Assembly (NCBI GenBank): GCA_023453125.1
Contig: JAEXUB010000200.1
Span: 1 to 58,693, forward strand
Origin: Bacteroidota bacterium
GTDB taxonomy: Bacteria > Bacteroidota > Ignavibacteria > Ignavibacteriales > Melioribacteraceae
Length of the DNA stretch: 58,693 nt
Reading direction: 5' to 3'
Shown here: in pieces, positions 8,627-17,749 of the stretch
How the letters are laid out: the number at the start of each line of letters is the position of its first letter
How positions within the stretch are numbered: the first letter of the stretch is position 1
Program-made: the position numbers and the translations under genes
The notes under the pieces: model-generated
Seen by the model: the letters and a program-made list of their open reading frames with translations, nothing else
The model's database searches: none
Told to the model about the DNA's origin: nothing

Positions 8627-9368
8627 AAGAGCTATTGTAACAGGCGGTTCCCGCGGTATTGGCAAAGCCATTGCCAAAGAGCTTTCGTCTGTTTGCGGAG
8701 GACTTCTTATTTCAGATATAGTATTTGCCAATAACAGTCCCGAAGAATGCGCAGCCGAATTTCATAAGGAATTCAGCAATCCTGACCTGAAAGTGTTCGC
8801 ATTCAAAGCCGACGCTTCTTCATTTGCCGATGCACAGGCGACAATAGATTTCGCCGTTGAAAAAATGGGGGGGGTTGATATTCTTGTTAATAATGCGGGA
8901 ATTACTAAAGACCAGCTCCTTCTTAGAATGACCGAAGATGATTTTGACAAAGTTATAAATGTTAATCTAAAAAGTGTATTCAATTACAGCAAAGCTGTCT
9001 TAAAACCTATGATTTCGCAGCGTTACGGCAGAATTGTTAACGTTGCTTCGGTTGTCGGCGTTATAGGAAATGCGGGACAGGCGAATTATGCCGCATCGAA
9101 AGCCGGCGTTATCGGTTTCACTAAATCGATGGCCAAGGAAGTAGCTTCAAGAAATATTAATGTAAATGCAATTGCCCCCGGGTTTATTGAAACAGATATG
9201 ACCCATAAATTATCCGATGCTCAAAAAGAAGCATTAATGAAAAATGTTCCTATGGGGCGTATGGGAACTCCGGAAGACGTTGCAAAAGTCGTAGCGTTTT
9301 TATGCAGTCCTGCTGCCGATTATTTAACCGGTCAGGTTATTAATATCGACGGCGGAATGGTAATGTAA
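8616..9368 (+). CDS. fabG: 3-oxoacyl-ACP reductase (FabG)
   Basis: Classical SDR with the NADPH-binding 'TGGSRGIG', 'NNAGITKD', the Ser-Tyr-Lys centre ('ASVVG' and 'YAASKAG') and 'PGFIETDM'. It reduces 3-oxoacyl-ACP in each elongation round. I chose GTG at 8616 because a GGAG lies six bases upstream (8606-8609) and the product then starts MQNKRAIVTGG, giving 250 residues. TTG codons at 8604 and 8610 are in-frame alternatives. Either way the gene overlaps the end of the DUF3109 gene. Confidence 0.93.
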   Translation: MQNKRAIVTGGSRGIGKAIAKELSSVCGGLLISDIVFANNSPEECAAEFHKEFSNPDLKVFAFKADASSFADAQATIDFAVEKMGGVDILVNNAGITKDQLLLRMTEDDFDKVINVNLKSVFNYSKAVLKPMISQRYGRIVNVASVVGVIGNAGQANYAASKAGVIGFTKSMAKEVASRNINVNAIAPGFIETDMTHKLSDAQKEALMKNVPMGRMGTPEDVAKVVAFLCSPAADYLTGQVINIDGGMVM

Positions 9369-9412
9369 TTTTTTTTAATAAATAAATTCCAAAAAATAAA
9401 AGGAGAAAATCA

Positions 9413-9649
9413 ATGGACGTTCAAGCTAAGGTAAAAGAGATCGTAGCTGACAAATTAGGTGTAGAAGAATCACAGATTACACCTGAAGCATCTTTCACAA
9501 ACGATTTAGGTGCTGATTCATTAGATATAGTTGAATTAGTAATGGGTTTCGAACAGGCTTTCGATATTTCCATTCCTGATGAAGACGCCGAAAAAATAGC
9601 TACAGTAGGCGACGCTGTTAAATATCTTGAAGAAAAAGCTAAAAAGTAA
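9413..9649 (+). CDS. acpP: Acyl carrier protein
   Basis: 78 residues, acidic, with the phosphopantetheine attachment site Ser36 in 'GADSLDIVE'. A strong ribosome-binding site AAAGGAG precedes the ATG. It carries growing acyl chains between the Fab enzymes. It is followed within 15 bp by a good intrinsic terminator, so its transcript level is probably set higher than that of the downstream fabF. Confidence 0.98.
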   Translation: MDVQAKVKEIVADKLGVEESQITPEASFTNDLGADSLDIVELVMGFEQAFDISIPDEDAEKIATVGDAVKYLEEKAKK

Positions 9650-9663
9650 TAAATATTTTTTTT

Positions 9664-9690
9664 AAGGCCGCGCTCATGCGTGGCCTTTTT
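9664..9690 (+). terminator. Intrinsic terminator between acpP and fabF
   Basis: A 10-bp stem (9664-9673 with 9678-9687, one G-U pair) closes a TCAT tetraloop, and a T-run overlaps and follows the 3' arm. It sits between two genes of one pathway, so it is likely a partial terminator that separates abundant acpP mRNA from fabF and rnc. Confidence 0.85.
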
Positions 9691-9719
9691 ATTTCATTTA
9701 CTTTCAGAGGAATTTTACG

Positions 9720-10964
9720 ATGAATAAAAGAAGGGTGGTTATCACCGGTGTTGGTGTTTTAAGTCCAATTGGAAATAACGTTGATGAATTCTGGAAATCG
9801 TTGCTAGAGGGGAAAAGCGGTGTAGGACTAATTACAAAGTTCGATGCTGCTAATTTTAAAACAAGGTTTGCATATGAAATAAAGAATTTCGATCCCGTTC
9901 TTTTTATGGATAAGAAAGCGGCAAAAAGAATGGATACCTTTACACAGTACGCTGTTGCTACATCTGTTATGGCTTTCGAAGATGCTAAAATCGATTTGAC
10001 AAAACAGAATCCGGAACGCATCGGCGTTGTATTCGGAAGCGGAATAGGCGGAATGGAAATATTTGAAAAACAGCATAAAATGTTCCTTGAAGGGGGCACT
10101 AAGACTGTTACTCCTTTCTTTGTTCCGATGATGATTTCCGATATTGCTGCAGGCCAGATTTCAATTAGATACGGCCTTAAGGGTCCAAACTATGCTACAA
10201 CTTCCGCGTGCGCCACATCGGCTAACGCTCTTGCTGATGCTTTTATGCTTGTTCAGAGAGGAAGTGCCGACATTATTTTCTGCGGCGGTTCTGAAGCATC
10301 TATTACTCCGATGGCTGTTGCCGGTTTTAATGCCGCTCAGGCTCTTTCGGAGTGGAATGACAAGTGGGAAATTGCCTGCCGTCCTTTCGATAAAGACAGA
10401 AACGGTTTTGTAATGGCTGAAGGTTCGGCTACTCTTGTACTGGAAGAATACGAACACGCTGTTGCAAGGGGAGCCAAGATTTACGGTGAAATGGTCGGTA
10501 TCGGCCTTTCAGGAGACGCATTCCATTTAACAGCCCCGGCTCCCGAGGGAGAAGGCGCTGCCCGTTCCATGAGAGAAGCTCTAAGAGATGCAGGTATTAA
10601 GCCGGAACAGATAGATTATATCAATGCTCACGGAACTTCTACAGAGCTTAATGATATGAACGAAACAAAGGCAATTAAAACCGTTTTCGGAGAACATGCC
10701 TATAAAATTAATATCAGCTCAACCAAATCGATGACAGGTCATTTACTTGGCGCTGCAGGTGCAATGGAAGCGGTTGTTTCTGTATTTGCACTTAAAGAAG
10801 GTATTGTTCCGCCTACAATAAACCTGGACGAGCCGAGCCCTGAATGCGACTTAAACTACACACCTAAAACTGCCGTTAAAAAAGAATTGAAATATGCTTT
10901 AAGCAATTCTTTCGGTTTCGGCGGTCATAACGCGTCACTGGTTTTTAAAAAATTCGAAGGTTAA
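9720..10964 (+). CDS. fabF: 3-oxoacyl-ACP synthase II (FabF)
   Basis: 414 residues. The Cys-His-His triad is visible: Cys164 in 'TSACATSA', His304 in 'NAHGTST' and His341 in 'MTGHLLGAAG'. The enzyme elongates acyl-ACP with malonyl-ACP. It follows acpP across a terminator and is 3 bp before the TTG start of rnc. The acpP-fabF-rnc order is common in bacteria. Confidence 0.97.
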   Translation: MNKRRVVITGVGVLSPIGNNVDEFWKSLLEGKSGVGLITKFDAANFKTRFAYEIKNFDPVLFMDKKAAKRMDTFTQYAVATSVMAFEDAKIDLTKQNPERIGVVFGSGIGGMEIFEKQHKMFLEGGTKTVTPFFVPMMISDIAAGQISIRYGLKGPNYATTSACATSANALADAFMLVQRGSADIIFCGGSEASITPMAVAGFNAAQALSEWNDKWEIACRPFDKDRNGFVMAEGSATLVLEEYEHAVARGAKIYGEMVGIGLSGDAFHLTAPAPEGEGAARSMREALRDAGIKPEQIDYINAHGTSTELNDMNETKAIKTVFGEHAYKINISSTKSMTGHLLGAAGAMEAVVSVFALKEGIVPPTINLDEPSPECDLNYTPKTAVKKELKYALSNSFGFGGHNASLVFKKFEG

Positions 10965-10967
10965 TGC

Positions 10968-11753
10968 TTGTTTGAAGAATTCTTCAAAAAATTGAGAAGT
11001 CTTTCTTTCTTCCGGAAGAAAGACTTCTCTTCTACATATCTTCTTGATGAAGAACAATTAGAGAAGATAAAGCTGATTGAAAAGAAATTCAACATTACAG
11101 TCCGACTCCCTCACTACTACATTAAAGCCTTAACACACAAATCATTTCCGGAGCAAAAAGCGGGTTATTTTAAAAAGTCCAACGAAAGGCTCGAATTCCT
11201 GGGGGATTCAGTACTCGGTATGGTTGTGGCAAAATACCTTTTTAAAAAGTATCCAACTGCCTCCGAAGGATTTCTTACCAAGACCCGTTCTCAGCTTGTC
11301 AATAAGGAAGCCCTGGTTATTGCTGCGGAGAGAATTAAGCTTATAGAACTTGTTTCATATAACGAAAGATTTGTAAACGGTTCTGCCGAAGGGATTAATA
11401 CAATTATTGCCGATGCACTCGAAGCGCTTATAGGCGCTATTTATATTGACCAGGGATTAAAAATAACTGAAAAAATAATAGGCAAATGGATTCTGAAACC
11501 CCGTTTTTCGGACGATACAGCAACGGTGGACAAAAACTACAAAGGACAGCTTCTGGAACTTGCTCACGCCCGTAAATTGCCTGAACCTTCCTATAAAATT
11601 ATTAACCTTGAAGGTCCTGAGCACCAGAAAAAATTTACAGTTGAGGTCTCAATAGACGGTGAAATTCTTGGGACCGGGATAGGAAACAGTAAAAAGGCTG
11701 CCGAACAGGAAGCTTCTAGGCATGCATTGGAAGATCTTAAACAGAAAAAATAA
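10968..11753 (+). CDS. rnc: Ribonuclease III
   Basis: 261 residues. The RNase III signature 'NERLEFLGDSVLG' carries the metal-binding acidic residues, with further acidic residues in 'DALEALIGAIY', and the C-terminus is a double-stranded RNA-binding domain ('KGQLLELA...GTGIGNSKKAAEQEASRHAL'). The only in-frame start near the fabF stop is TTG at 10968, with no clear Shine-Dalgarno site, which suggests weak translation coupled to fabF. The N-terminus is longer than in many homologues, and its codons 9-21 form a large mRNA hairpin (10994-11029) that could be a self-cleavage site. Confidence 0.93.
   Translation: MFEEFFKKLRSLSFFRKKDFSSTYLLDEEQLEKIKLIEKKFNITVRLPHYYIKALTHKSFPEQKAGYFKKSNERLEFLGDSVLGMVVAKYLFKKYPTASEGFLTKTRSQLVNKEALVIAAERIKLIELVSYNERFVNGSAEGINTIIADALEALIGAIYIDQGLKITEKIIGKWILKPRFSDDTATVDKNYKGQLLELAHARKLPEPSYKIINLEGPEHQKKFTVEVSIDGEILGTGIGNSKKAAEQEASRHALEDLKQKK
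10994..11029 (+). other. 16-bp mRNA hairpin inside the 5' end of rnc
   Basis: The two arms 10994-11009 and 11014-11029 pair over 16 positions with a single G-U wobble and a UUCC loop closed by C-G. It lies in coding sequence, 26 bases after the TTG start. Long helices near the rnc start are cleaved by RNase III itself in other bacteria, so this is a candidate autoregulatory element; that role is inferred. Confidence 0.7.
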
Positions 11754-11827
11754 TTCTTTCTTGGTAATTGTACCTTCCCTTATTATTTTATTTTATCCAA
11801 TTATTTTATTTGAAATGCGGAGGCTTT

Positions 11828-12241
11828 ATGGGAGTCCTGCTCGATAAATCAATTATCCCGGATGATTTGAAGCTGAATGAGACTTTGGGAAAATCTTTTG
11901 ATCTCTGGGTTGAACTTAAAAATGTTGTAAAAAATGAGATTGGGGTTGTATCGGAGGAATGGAAATTCTACTCGGCTAAGTCAGGCTGGACTATGAAACT
12001 CATTTATAAAAAGAAAAACCTATTCTTCTTTTCGCCATATAAAAAGTACTTTCTTATTTCATTTGTTTTTGGCAAAAAAGGGGAAGAGCAGGTACTAAAC
12101 AGCGGTGTTGATGAAAGAATAAAAACGGATTTGTCGAATGCTGTTAAATATGTTGAAGGTAAAGGGGTAGCTATAGAAGTCCGTACCAAAAAGAATATAA
12201 AAGACATATTAGAAATGGTTAAAATTAAAATCAGTGCTTAA
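11828..12241 (+). CDS. DUF3788-family protein
   Basis: 137 residues from the ATG at 11828, which has GGAGG four bases upstream; an earlier in-frame start at 11768 lacks support and would add a hydrophobic leader of low quality. The core 'EEWKFYSAKSGWTMKL' followed by 'SPYKKYFLISFVFG' is the DUF3788 pattern. These are small cytoplasmic proteins of unknown function, structurally akin to YdhG/DUF1801-type proteins. It sits between rnc and gcvP, with about 75 bp and 162 bp on either side, so it may be a single-gene unit. Confidence 0.72.
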   Translation: MGVLLDKSIIPDDLKLNETLGKSFDLWVELKNVVKNEIGVVSEEWKFYSAKSGWTMKLIYKKKNLFFFSPYKKYFLISFVFGKKGEEQVLNSGVDERIKTDLSNAVKYVEGKGVAIEVRTKKNIKDILEMVKIKISA

Positions 12242-12403
12242 AAAGCTGCAGTGTCTTATACGTTAATTTATAATTAAATTTTATTCAATTACCCGTTTTT
12301 TTTCATAAAAATGTACTATTTGAGTATATTAGTAAGACTTTAAAAACCGGATTATTTATTAAATAACATAAATCAAAAAAAATAAAGCATACAGGGAAAA
12401 GAA

Positions 12404-15289
12404 ATGTTTGAAGTAAAAGATCAGTTCGTTAACAGGCACGTAGGACCAACGCCGGATGAAATAAGCAAGATGCTTAAAGTGATTGGAAAGGAATCGCTCG
12501 ATTCATTAATCAACGATACCGTTCCCGTTAAAATCAGACTTAAAGAGAAGATGAAGCTTGATGCTCCCGTTACTGAAAACGTTTTTCTTAAAGATTTAAA
12601 AAAATTAGCCGCAAAAAATAAGATTTACCGCTCATTCATAGGAATGGGATACTATCCGACTATTCTTCCTCCCGTTATTCAGAGGAATATCCTGGAAAAT
12701 CCCGGCTGGTATACACAGTATACACCTTATCAGGCGGAAATATCTCAGGGACGTTTAGAAGCACTTCTTAACTTCCAGACAATGGTAAGCGACCTGACGG
12801 GACTGCCCGTTGCAAACGCATCGCTCCTTGATGAAGGTACTGCCGCGGCCGAAGCTATGATTATGCTTTATAACTGCAGGAAAACAGCTAAGAAATCTGC
12901 TTCAACCTTTTTTGTTGCCGATAACGTTTTCCCTCAGACTATTGATGTTCTTAAGACAAGAAGCAATCCGCTCGGAATTAATCTCGTCGTGGGTAAGCTT
13001 GAAGATCTTAAGCTGACTGACGACATTTATGGTATTTTAGTTCAGTATCCGGACCAGAATGGTGAGATAGTTGATTATACGGCATTGTTCAAAGAAGCCG
13101 ATGAAAAAGGAGTTTTCAAGGCTGTAGCAGCAGATTTCCTATCGCTGGCATTAATTAAATCTCCGGGGGAATTAGGAGCCGATATCGCAGTTGGCTCAAC
13201 ACAGCGTTTTGGTGTTCCGATGGGATACGGTGGCCCGCATGCCGCATATTTTGCGACAAAAGAAGAATTCAAGAGACAGATGCCGGGAAGAATTATTGGT
13301 ATTTCAATTGACGCACAGAATAAAAGAGCCCTTAGAATGGCTCTTCAGACACGCGAGCAGCATATCAAGAGAGAACATGCTACAAGCAATATTTGTACGG
13401 CTCAGGTTCTTCTTGCAATTATGGCCGGAATGTATGCTGTTTATCATGGTCCTGAAGGTATTAAAGCCATTGCCGAAAGAGTTCATGCTCTTACGGGACT
13501 TGCAGCAGCAGGAATTAAGGAAGCAGGTTTTACAATTGTTAATAAAACATATTTCGACACACTGAAAATAGCCGTTGCATCCGCAGAGGAAAAAGAAAAA
13601 ATTAAAAAAGCTGCAATAGCCAAAGAAATTAACCTGCGTTATTTTGAAGACAATTATGTTGGTTTGTCTGTTGCCGAACCATTTACATCCGAAGATGTCG
13701 CAGATCTTATTTCCGTATTTGCCGATGTAAAAGGGAAAAAATTCGGAATTAATGATGTTGACGCCGCTTCAAAGAAAATCTCAGCAGCAATTCCGGATGC
13801 ATTAAAAAGAACTTCAAAATATTTAACTCACCCGGTTTTCAATTCTTATTTCTCTGAAACGGAGATGATGAGATATATTAAATCACTTGAGAAAAAAGAT
13901 CTCTCTCTTACACAGTCAATGATTTCTCTCGGCAGCTGTACAATGAAACTTAACGCGGCAGCTGAAATGCTTGGAATTACATGGCCTGAATTCGGGGAAC
14001 TCCATCCATTCTGTCCACTCGATCAGGCGGAAGGTTACCATCAGATGTTTGCTGAACTTGAAGACCAGCTTTGCGCTGTTACAGGATTTGACGAAGTATC
14101 TTTCCAGCCCAATTCAGGTGCACAGGGGGAATATGCCGGATTAATGGTTATTCGTGCATATCATCACGCAAAAGGAGAATCACATAGAAATATAATTCTT
14201 ATTCCGGCTTCGGCGCACGGCACAAATCCTGCCAGTGCTGTTATGGCTGGAGGTAAAGTAGTCGTTACAAAATGCGACGATAAAGGGAATATTGATCTCG
14301 CAGATCTTAAAGCCAAAGCTGAACAATATAAAGACACACTTCATTCTCTTATGGTTACATACCCTTCAACACACGGCGTGTTTGAAGAAGACATTATGGA
14401 AATATGTGATATCATACATAAAAACGGCGGTCTGGTTTATATGGACGGCGCTAATATGAATGCTCAGGTTGGTTTAACATCTCCCAAGACAATTGGTGCC
14501 GATGTATGCCATCTTAACCTACATAAAACATTTGCCATACCGCACGGCGGAGGCGGCCCCGGTATGGGCCCAATTGCTGTTACTGAAGAACTTCTCCCGT
14601 ATCTGCCCGGGCATACTGTTGTTAAATACGGTACAGATAAGGCATTTACCGCAGTTTCTGCTGCTCCCTGGGGCAGTGCAAGCGTTCTCGTAATTTCCTA
14701 CGCATATATCAAAATGATGGGAAGCGAAGGTTTAACCTATGCGACAAAACTTGCCATTCTTAATGCGAACTACCTAAAAGCAAGGCTTGAATCCTATTAT
14801 AAACCCTTATATACCGGTACAAAAGGGTGTGTAGCCCACGAACTCATTTTCGATTGCAGAAATTTCAAGACCAGTGCCGGAATTGAAGTTGAAGATATTG
14901 CAAAACGCCTTATGGATTACGGTTACCATGCTCCTACTGTATCGTTCCCGGTACCGGGCACTTTGATGGTTGAACCTACGGAAAGCGAAGCACTTGCCGA
15001 ATTGGAGAAATTCTGCGATGCTATGATTGCAATAAGAAAGGAAATTGAGGAAATTGAAAAAGGTACAGCCGGCAAGGAAGACAACGTACTTAAGAATGCT
15101 CCTCATACTGCCGAAGTTGTTGTTGCGGACGATTGGAAACATTCCTACAGCAGGGAGAAAGCTGCATATCCGGCTCCTTATGTGCGCAATAATAAATTCT
15201 GGCCCGGTTGCGGCAGAGTTAATAATGCATACGGGGACAGAAACCTTGTTTGCACCTGTCCTCCTGTATCGGAGTATGAAGAAAACTAA
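12404..15289 (+). CDS. gcvP: Glycine dehydrogenase (decarboxylating), P protein
   Basis: 961 residues: the long single-chain form with both halves fused, unlike the two-subunit GcvPA/GcvPB of many anaerobes. The PLP lysine is Lys708 in 'NLHKTFAIPHGGGGPG'. The N-terminal half starts with 'FVNRHVGPTPDEISKML', typical of the family. The enzyme decarboxylates glycine and passes aminomethyl to the lipoyl H protein. The T and H proteins are not in this window. It is preceded by a 162-bp gap that should hold its promoter; I see no glycine-riboswitch-like structure there. Confidence 0.97.
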   Translation: MFEVKDQFVNRHVGPTPDEISKMLKVIGKESLDSLINDTVPVKIRLKEKMKLDAPVTENVFLKDLKKLAAKNKIYRSFIGMGYYPTILPPVIQRNILENPGWYTQYTPYQAEISQGRLEALLNFQTMVSDLTGLPVANASLLDEGTAAAEAMIMLYNCRKTAKKSASTFFVADNVFPQTIDVLKTRSNPLGINLVVGKLEDLKLTDDIYGILVQYPDQNGEIVDYTALFKEADEKGVFKAVAADFLSLALIKSPGELGADIAVGSTQRFGVPMGYGGPHAAYFATKEEFKRQMPGRIIGISIDAQNKRALRMALQTREQHIKREHATSNICTAQVLLAIMAGMYAVYHGPEGIKAIAERVHALTGLAAAGIKEAGFTIVNKTYFDTLKIAVASAEEKEKIKKAAIAKEINLRYFEDNYVGLSVAEPFTSEDVADLISVFADVKGKKFGINDVDAASKKISAAIPDALKRTSKYLTHPVFNSYFSETEMMRYIKSLEKKDLSLTQSMISLGSCTMKLNAAAEMLGITWPEFGELHPFCPLDQAEGYHQMFAELEDQLCAVTGFDEVSFQPNSGAQGEYAGLMVIRAYHHAKGESHRNIILIPASAHGTNPASAVMAGGKVVVTKCDDKGNIDLADLKAKAEQYKDTLHSLMVTYPSTHGVFEEDIMEICDIIHKNGGLVYMDGANMNAQVGLTSPKTIGADVCHLNLHKTFAIPHGGGGPGMGPIAVTEELLPYLPGHTVVKYGTDKAFTAVSAAPWGSASVLVISYAYIKMMGSEGLTYATKLAILNANYLKARLESYYKPLYTGTKGCVAHELIFDCRNFKTSAGIEVEDIAKRLMDYGYHAPTVSFPVPGTLMVEPTESEALAELEKFCDAMIAIRKEIEEIEKGTAGKEDNVLKNAPHTAEVVVADDWKHSYSREKAAYPAPYVRNNKFWPGCGRVNNAYGDRNLVCTCPPVSEYEEN

Positions 15290-15292
15290 ATT

Positions 15293-15703
15293 ATGAAAGA
15301 GCTTAACAGGGCGGAAATATGTTCTCTGCTTAAGAGGGCTGAAACAATAGCTGTTGTAGGAATTTCCGGTACAGCGGGAAAAACAAGCCGTATTATTGCA
15401 GATTATCTGCTTGAAAATAATTACAGGGTGGTCGGTGTAAATCCGGCCGCCCCTTCTATACCCGGAATCCCGGTATACAAGTCGTTAACCGATATCCCGT
15501 TCAAAATTGACATTGTGAATGTTTTCAGGAGGTCTGAGGATATTCCGCAACTCATTCCAGATATATTGCAGATTAATCCTGAATGCTTGTGGCTCCAGCT
15601 CGGAATTAGCAACTCTGCAGCTGTTGAATCCGCTTTTGAGCAGGGTATAAGCATAGTCCAGGATAAATGCATTTACGTTTTACATCAAGATTGCAAAGCC
15701 TGA
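15293..15703 (+). CDS. CoA-binding (YccU-like) protein
   Basis: 136 residues with a Rossmann CoA-binding fold: 'IAVVGISGTAGKTSR', 'YRVVGVNP' and 'LWLQLGI'. It belongs to the small stand-alone CoA_binding_2 family (YccU-like), whose role is not established. Only 3 bp separate it from gcvP and 4 bp from the outer-membrane protein gene, so it is in their operon. Confidence 0.85.
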   Translation: MKELNRAEICSLLKRAETIAVVGISGTAGKTSRIIADYLLENNYRVVGVNPAAPSIPGIPVYKSLTDIPFKIDIVNVFRRSEDIPQLIPDILQINPECLWLQLGISNSAAVESAFEQGISIVQDKCIYVLHQDCKA

Positions 15704-15707
15704 TTAA

Positions 15708-17045
15708 ATGCTTCCAAAAAGATTTACCTTCGTATTTATTCTATTCATTCTACCTCTGGCTATCTATTCTCAGGCCGTTAATTACAAAACCGGTCCTATT
15801 GGAGAACCATTTTTTAGGGTAGATTCAGTGAGAGTTGAAGGGAATAATATTACAGAAGAATATATTATTACAAGGGAACTTACCTTTTCTAAAGGCGATT
15901 CTGTCTCCGCATCCGTTCTTGAATATAACAGGGAAAGAGTATTCAGTCTGGGGCTGTTTAATGATGTAAGAATTAATCTTGAGACTGCAGCCGCCAAAAA
16001 TGTTGTCTGTATAAGAGTTGAAGAAAGCTGGTATATTTATCCTATCCCGTTTATGAGATTTAAGGATAAGGAATCTGCCAAGGCTACCTACGGAGTAAAT
16101 TTTCTATACAAAAATTTCAGAGGTAGGGATGAAACCATCCGCACAAATCTGGCATTCGGTTATGATCCCTCTTTTAGTATTCTTTACAATATACCTGTCC
16201 TTTTTAATTCAAAAAGTCTCGGTATAGGCTTTCTTTTTAGTTACTCATCCTTTGAAAATAAGACGGATGAAGGATTAAGATTAAACGGCGGCGACTACAG
16301 CTATGACGGAGTAATTTCGAGAATATATCTCAATTACAGAATTAACCAGTTTAACCTATTGATAGGAATAGCTGGATTTGAGTATTATGAAGCGCCAAAT
16401 AAGAAATTCTCTACCATAACTGCATCGAATGAGAGAATAGACCGTTTTCCTATGGCGGGATTCGATTACTTATACGATTCCAGGGACTTAAAGCAGTATG
16501 CCGCAGAGGGAGCCTTTTTTAACCTCCGTTTCCATCATAAAGGATTCGGAATCAATGGGATTAATTATAATATCCTTGACGCGGATTTAAGAGGATATTA
16601 CGGAATTACAAATGATTTAACCTGGAAAGGGAGAATCAGAACCAAAACTACAATAGGCGAAAATGTTCCCTTATATGACTATTCTCTTCTTGGATATGAA
16701 GATTACATAAGAGGGACTTCGCGCAGAAAATTTAACGGACGTACTTTTATGCTCACGTCAATGGAAATGAGCTACCCGATTATTAAGGAGTGGGATATGA
16801 GGCTTAAACTTCCTCTTCTGCCTGAAAGCCTAACATCTGCAAGAATTGGAATACAATTTACCATCTTTGCCGATGCAGGGACGGCTTTCGACAGTCATTC
16901 AGATTTTTCATATTCCAACTTTACATACGGTTGGGGATTTGGCATTAATGTATTATTATTGCCCTATAATGGATTTAGAATTGAATACGCATTTGATAAA
17001 AATATGAACGGGGAGGTGCTAATTGCATCAGGCTTTTCTTTCTGA
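15708..17045 (+). CDS. BamA/TamA-superfamily outer-membrane protein (POTRA + barrel)
   Basis: 445 residues. A signal peptide covers about residues 1-22 (hydrophobic core 'FVFILFILPLAIYS'). Residues about 35-100 resemble one POTRA domain ('FRVDSVRVEGNNITEEYIIT'), followed by a beta-rich region with alternating aromatic residues and a terminal aromatic ('IASGFSF'), as in the bacterial surface antigen family. It is too short for a true BamA with five POTRAs, so it is a minor family member whose cargo is unknown. Its last 23 bases overlap the start of rsmE. It implies a Gram-negative envelope. Confidence 0.82.
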   Translation: MLPKRFTFVFILFILPLAIYSQAVNYKTGPIGEPFFRVDSVRVEGNNITEEYIITRELTFSKGDSVSASVLEYNRERVFSLGLFNDVRINLETAAAKNVVCIRVEESWYIYPIPFMRFKDKESAKATYGVNFLYKNFRGRDETIRTNLAFGYDPSFSILYNIPVLFNSKSLGIGFLFSYSSFENKTDEGLRLNGGDYSYDGVISRIYLNYRINQFNLLIGIAGFEYYEAPNKKFSTITASNERIDRFPMAGFDYLYDSRDLKQYAAEGAFFNLRFHHKGFGINGINYNILDADLRGYYGITNDLTWKGRIRTKTTIGENVPLYDYSLLGYEDYIRGTSRRKFNGRTFMLTSMEMSYPIIKEWDMRLKLPLLPESLTSARIGIQFTIFADAGTAFDSHSDFSYSNFTYGWGFGINVLLLPYNGFRIEYAFDKNMNGEVLIASGFSF

Positions 17046-17748
17046 AGTTGAATTATACTTTTCGGATGAACTTTATTTAAGCGAGAACAGGATTGTTCTA
17101 TCGGAGGATGAAGCGCATCACGCAGGACATGTTATGCGTCATGACGAAGGGAATTTTATCTTTGTCACTGACGGGAAAGGGACTATTTACAAGACCGAGA
17201 TTACTGAATTAAACAAAAATACCATAGAACTTTTGGTTGTTTCCGAAACAAAATATCATAATGATTTTGCAAATATCACGTTCTGCATTCCGCGTATGAA
17301 AAATAAGGAGCGTTTTGAATTCGCCATTGAAAAATGTGTTGAACTCGGCATTACCAATTTTATTGTGTTTGAATCTGACAGGACAATCTCTAAAGGGGAC
17401 AAAACTGATAAATGGATTAAATTGGGAATGGGTGCCATGAAACAATCACTGCGCGCCTTTTTACCAGAGTTCCATTTTGAGGAAAGCATTGATGCTCTCA
17501 TTAAAAAAAGCGCAAACAATGAAAGCACCCTGTTTCTTCTGGACCAGAAAGCGGATGAAAAATTCTCAACTCACGTGGATGACATCCTTAATTCGGAAAA
17601 GGATTCCTATTTTATTTTCGGACCGGAAGGGGGAATCTCTGAAAGAGAACTTTATTTGCTTAAAGACGCAAAATTTCTCAGACTTACAGAGAACAGGCTA
17701 AGGAGCGAAACGGCAATTATATCTGCCGGTATTCTTCTAACTCAGTAA
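17023..17748 (+). CDS. rsmE: 16S rRNA (uracil-1498-N3)-methyltransferase
   Basis: 241 residues; the SPOUT knot motif 'FGPEGGISERE' and 'LTENRLRSETAIISAG' near the C-terminus identify RsmE. The start is TTG at 17023, with GGGGAGG at 17010-17016 six bases ahead, inside the upstream gene. It methylates U1498 of 16S rRNA. Its stop is one base from the stop of the convergent punA gene, leaving no room for a terminator between them. Confidence 0.93.
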   Translation: MHQAFLSEVELYFSDELYLSENRIVLSEDEAHHAGHVMRHDEGNFIFVTDGKGTIYKTEITELNKNTIELLVVSETKYHNDFANITFCIPRMKNKERFEFAIEKCVELGITNFIVFESDRTISKGDKTDKWIKLGMGAMKQSLRAFLPEFHFEESIDALIKKSANNESTLFLLDQKADEKFSTHVDDILNSEKDSYFIFGPEGGISERELYLLKDAKFLRLTENRLRSETAIISAGILLTQ

Positions 17749-17749
17749 T

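Noticed and set aside
12242..12403. Possible glycine riboswitch before gcvP
   Set aside because: I looked for the paired conserved aptamer pattern and found only AT-rich sequence with small AT inverted repeats.
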